DNA of 7,581 bases, from assembly GCA_003223675.1 (NCBI GenBank), contig QHVW01000389.1, forward strand, positions 1 to 7,581. The letters are read 5' to 3'. Below are positions 6,237 through 7,581 of this stretch, in pieces. Position 1 is the first letter of the stretch; each line of letters begins with the position of its first letter. A program made the position numbers and the translations under genes. A model generated the notes under the pieces. The model saw only the letters and a list, made by a program, of their open reading frames with translations. It had not been told where the DNA came from and did no database searches. The stretch comes from Acidobacteriota bacterium (GTDB lineage: Bacteria; Acidobacteriota; Thermoanaerobaculia; Multivoradales; UBA5704).

Positions 6237-6938
6237 ATGTCAGAAAGCAAAAAAGTCGATCAGTGGTGCTTCATCTGGGACCCCACCGACGATCCGGCCG
6301 CCGGCACCAGCAGAGCGGCGCTGGTGAAGAAAAACAAGTGGGACAAGGGATCGATCATCAACGTCGCGTTCCTCGACGGAGACGCCTCGGTGCAGAAGCG
6401 GATCAAGGTCGTGGTGAAGGCCTGGACGGCGCCTGATACGGTCAACCTGAAGTTCGTCTTCGTGAACGATCCGAACAAGGCCGACGTGCGCGTCTCGTTC
6501 AAGTTCAGCGGCTCGTGGTCGGTGATCGGGACCTCCTGCCGCGCCGTGCCGAAGAACCAGCCGTCGATGAATTACGGCTGGCTGACGCCGGGGTCGAGCG
6601 ACGTCGAGCTCCGTCGCGTGGTATTGCACGAGTTCGGGCACGCGCTCGGTCTCATCCACGAGCACCAGAACCCCGGCTCGTCCATTCCCTGGAACAAGCC
6701 GAACGTCTACCGAGACCTCGGCGGTCCGCCCAACAACTGGAACAAAGCCACCATCGATCACAACATGTTCGAGGCCTACGCGAAGTCGGAGACGAATTTC
6801 ACCGCCGTCGATCCCACGTCCATCATGATGTATCCGATCCCGGCTTCGTGGGTCCAGGATCCCAAGTACGCGGCGGGGTTCAACACGGATCTGTCGGCGC
6901 AGGACAAGAAGTTCATTCACCAGCAGTATCCGAAGTAG
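6237..6938 (+). CDS. Metzincin zinc metalloprotease (M12/matrixin-like), no signal peptide
   Basis: A 233-residue zinc protease. The long zinc motif HEFGHALGLIHEH (131-143) gives ligands His131, His135 and His141 with catalytic Glu132. The Met-turn is SIMMYPIP (195-202), with Met197 and a Tyr199 placed like the fifth zinc ligand of astacins. Upstream, about 38-115 holds the family's substrate-side beta-sheet (INVAFLDGD, ADVRVSFKFSGSWSVIGT, NYGWL). The catalytic domain fills the whole chain: there is no propeptide with a cysteine switch, no secretion signal (it starts MSESKKVDQW) and no attached binding domain. So it is either cytosolic and ready to act, or exported by an unusual route. Cysteines are limited to Cys11 and Cys101. 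It is followed at once by the caspase-like gene, suggesting a shared function. GC content is clearly below that of the cupredoxin gene upstream. The target is unknown. Confidence 0.92.
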   Translation: MSESKKVDQWCFIWDPTDDPAAGTSRAALVKKNKWDKGSIINVAFLDGDASVQKRIKVVVKAWTAPDTVNLKFVFVNDPNKADVRVSFKFSGSWSVIGTSCRAVPKNQPSMNYGWLTPGSSDVELRRVVLHEFGHALGLIHEHQNPGSSIPWNKPNVYRDLGGPPNNWNKATIDHNMFEAYAKSETNFTAVDPTSIMMYPIPASWVQDPKYAAGFNTDLSAQDKKFIHQQYPK

Positions 6939-6960
6939 ATGGACGCGAAGTAGATGGGCG
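6931..6960 (+). repeat. 15-base tandem duplication across the stop/start junction
   Basis: Positions 6931-6945 and 6946-6960 are two copies of CGAAGTAGATGGRCG differing at one base (A6943 versus G6958). Each copy contains TAG followed directly by ATG. The first TAG ends the metzincin gene. The result is a four-codon minigene (MDAK, 6939-6953) between it and the caspase-like gene at 6954. With one copy removed, the stop would abut the caspase start directly. Confidence 0.85.
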
Positions 6961-7581
6961 CGGAAGACTGGGCGATCGTCGTCGGGATCAAGAGCTATTT
7001 CGATCCCGGTCTGGCCGGCCTGGAAGGGCCGGAGAACGACGCGCGGGAATTCTACGACTGGGTCGTCTCGGCGGACGGCGGGGCGGTTCCGAAGGCGCAG
7101 GCGCAGTGCATCCTGTCCTCCGACTATCATCCCCCGTTCGCCTCGGCGGCGGCGGCCATGCCCACCGCCGAGGCGATCAAGGGCGCGTTCGATCATCTGC
7201 GATCGATCGCGGACGCGAACGTGAAAGCGGAGAATGGCCTCGGCTGGACCGTGGGCAAGAGGTTCTACCTGTTCTTTTCCGGCCATGGCTTCGCGCCTTC
7301 GCAGAACGACGAGCTGACGGCTCTGCTGACGGCGGAGGCCTCGGTCGCCAACGCGCAGCTCACGCACGTCATCGGCTCGTACATGGCGGACATCTTCTGG
7401 CGGGCCAAATTCTTCGATGAGATCCTGCTCTTCGTGGACTGCTGCCGGAGCATCATGGACTGCGCGCAGCTCTACATGCCCTATGAGATCAAACGCGTCT
7501 CGAATTACGATCAGGTGCGCCGCTTCTACGCCTATGGAGCCCGCGTGGCGAAGGAGTCGCGGGAGTGGAAGATGGCCGACG
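6954..7581 (+). CDS. Caspase-like (C14/metacaspase-type) protease, 3'-partial
   Basis: The frame stays open to the right edge, giving 209 residues. The start is fixed by an in-frame TAG immediately before the ATG, and MGAEDWAIVVGIKSYF is the first strand of the caspase fold. Next comes the typical LEGPENDAREFYDWV (about 23-37). The catalytic His111 lies in YLFFSGHGFAP and Cys164 in LLFVDCCRSI, the two hallmarks of the p20-like region, 53 residues apart. It is thus a probably active cysteine protease of the caspase/metacaspase/orthocaspase class, usually cutting after Arg, Lys or Asp. After residue 170 the chain (YEIKRV, QVRRFYAYGARV) still fits the fold; any C-terminal effector or sensor domain lies outside the window. 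There is no signal peptide and no ribosome binding site of its own, so it is translationally coupled to the metzincin gene. Bacterial relatives act in stress responses, cell death and anti-phage defence. Confidence 0.88.
   Translation, partial: MGAEDWAIVVGIKSYFDPGLAGLEGPENDAREFYDWVVSADGGAVPKAQAQCILSSDYHPPFASAAAAMPTAEAIKGAFDHLRSIADANVKAENGLGWTVGKRFYLFFSGHGFAPSQNDELTALLTAEASVANAQLTHVIGSYMADIFWRAKFFDEILLFVDCCRSIMDCAQLYMPYEIKRVSNYDQVRRFYAYGARVAKESREWKMAD

Noticed and set aside
6240..7367. 375-codon open frame on the minus strand opposite the metzincin and caspase-like genes
   Set aside because: No recognisable motif, while the sense strand has complete catalytic motifs of two families. Antisense shadow.
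1..7581. CRISPR arrays, tRNA or rRNA genes, insertion sequences, riboswitches
   Set aside because: No regularly spaced repeats, cloverleaf, rRNA-like stretch, transposase motif or terminal inverted repeats were seen by eye.

Overview
The window is a GC-rich bacterial chromosome segment with dense, short-gapped genes. It carries seven genes of recognisable family plus a serine-protease gene cut at the left edge. The best hint of lineage is the C-terminal domain of the secreted cupredoxin protein (4840-6054). In my recollection this Cys-containing 'LCLNGGRF ... VLDRCAVNGHYW ... AFATC' module is especially common in Acidobacteriota such as Thermoanaerobaculia. GC content and the other families fit, but I cannot exclude Myxococcota, Gemmatimonadota or another high-GC phylum.

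Layout. 3-689 (+): trypsin-like serine protease, 5' end probably outside the window. 700-1581 (-): CPBP (CAAX/Abi) intramembrane metalloprotease, convergent with the first gene. 1695-2069 (+) and 2066-3397 (+): a VOC/glyoxalase-fold protein translationally overlapping (GTGA) an exported erythromycin-esterase-family hydrolase. 3395-3460 (-): a fragment that reads as the conserved C-terminal motif of an amidase-signature enzyme. It fills the gap between two convergent genes and marks a past rearrangement. 3454-4704 (-): MFS exporter of the EntS/MefA-like (MFS_3) type. 4840-6054 (+): secreted cupredoxin + Calx-beta + C-terminal-domain protein, followed by an intrinsic terminator. 6237-6938 (+): metzincin zinc protease without a signal peptide. 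6954-7581 (+, runs off the right edge): caspase-like (C14/metacaspase-type) protease with an intact His/Cys dyad.

How the genes may work together. The VOC, esterase and MFS genes belong to families that include antibiotic-detoxifying members (VOC: fosfomycin/bleomycin; Ere: macrolides; MFS_3: macrolide efflux). The VOC and esterase genes certainly form one transcription unit; the MFS gene is convergent, so a joint role is only a guess. The most interesting part is the right end. A cytosolic metzincin protease is followed almost without a gap by a caspase-like protease, under one strong ribosome binding site and downstream of a terminator. This looks like a two-protease operon, possibly a regulated-proteolysis, cell-death or conflict module whose remaining parts lie beyond the window. 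A 15-bp tandem duplication sits exactly on the stop/start junction of the two genes.

No tRNA, rRNA, CRISPR array, insertion sequence or riboswitch was seen. There is no gene-free stretch longer than about 180 bases.
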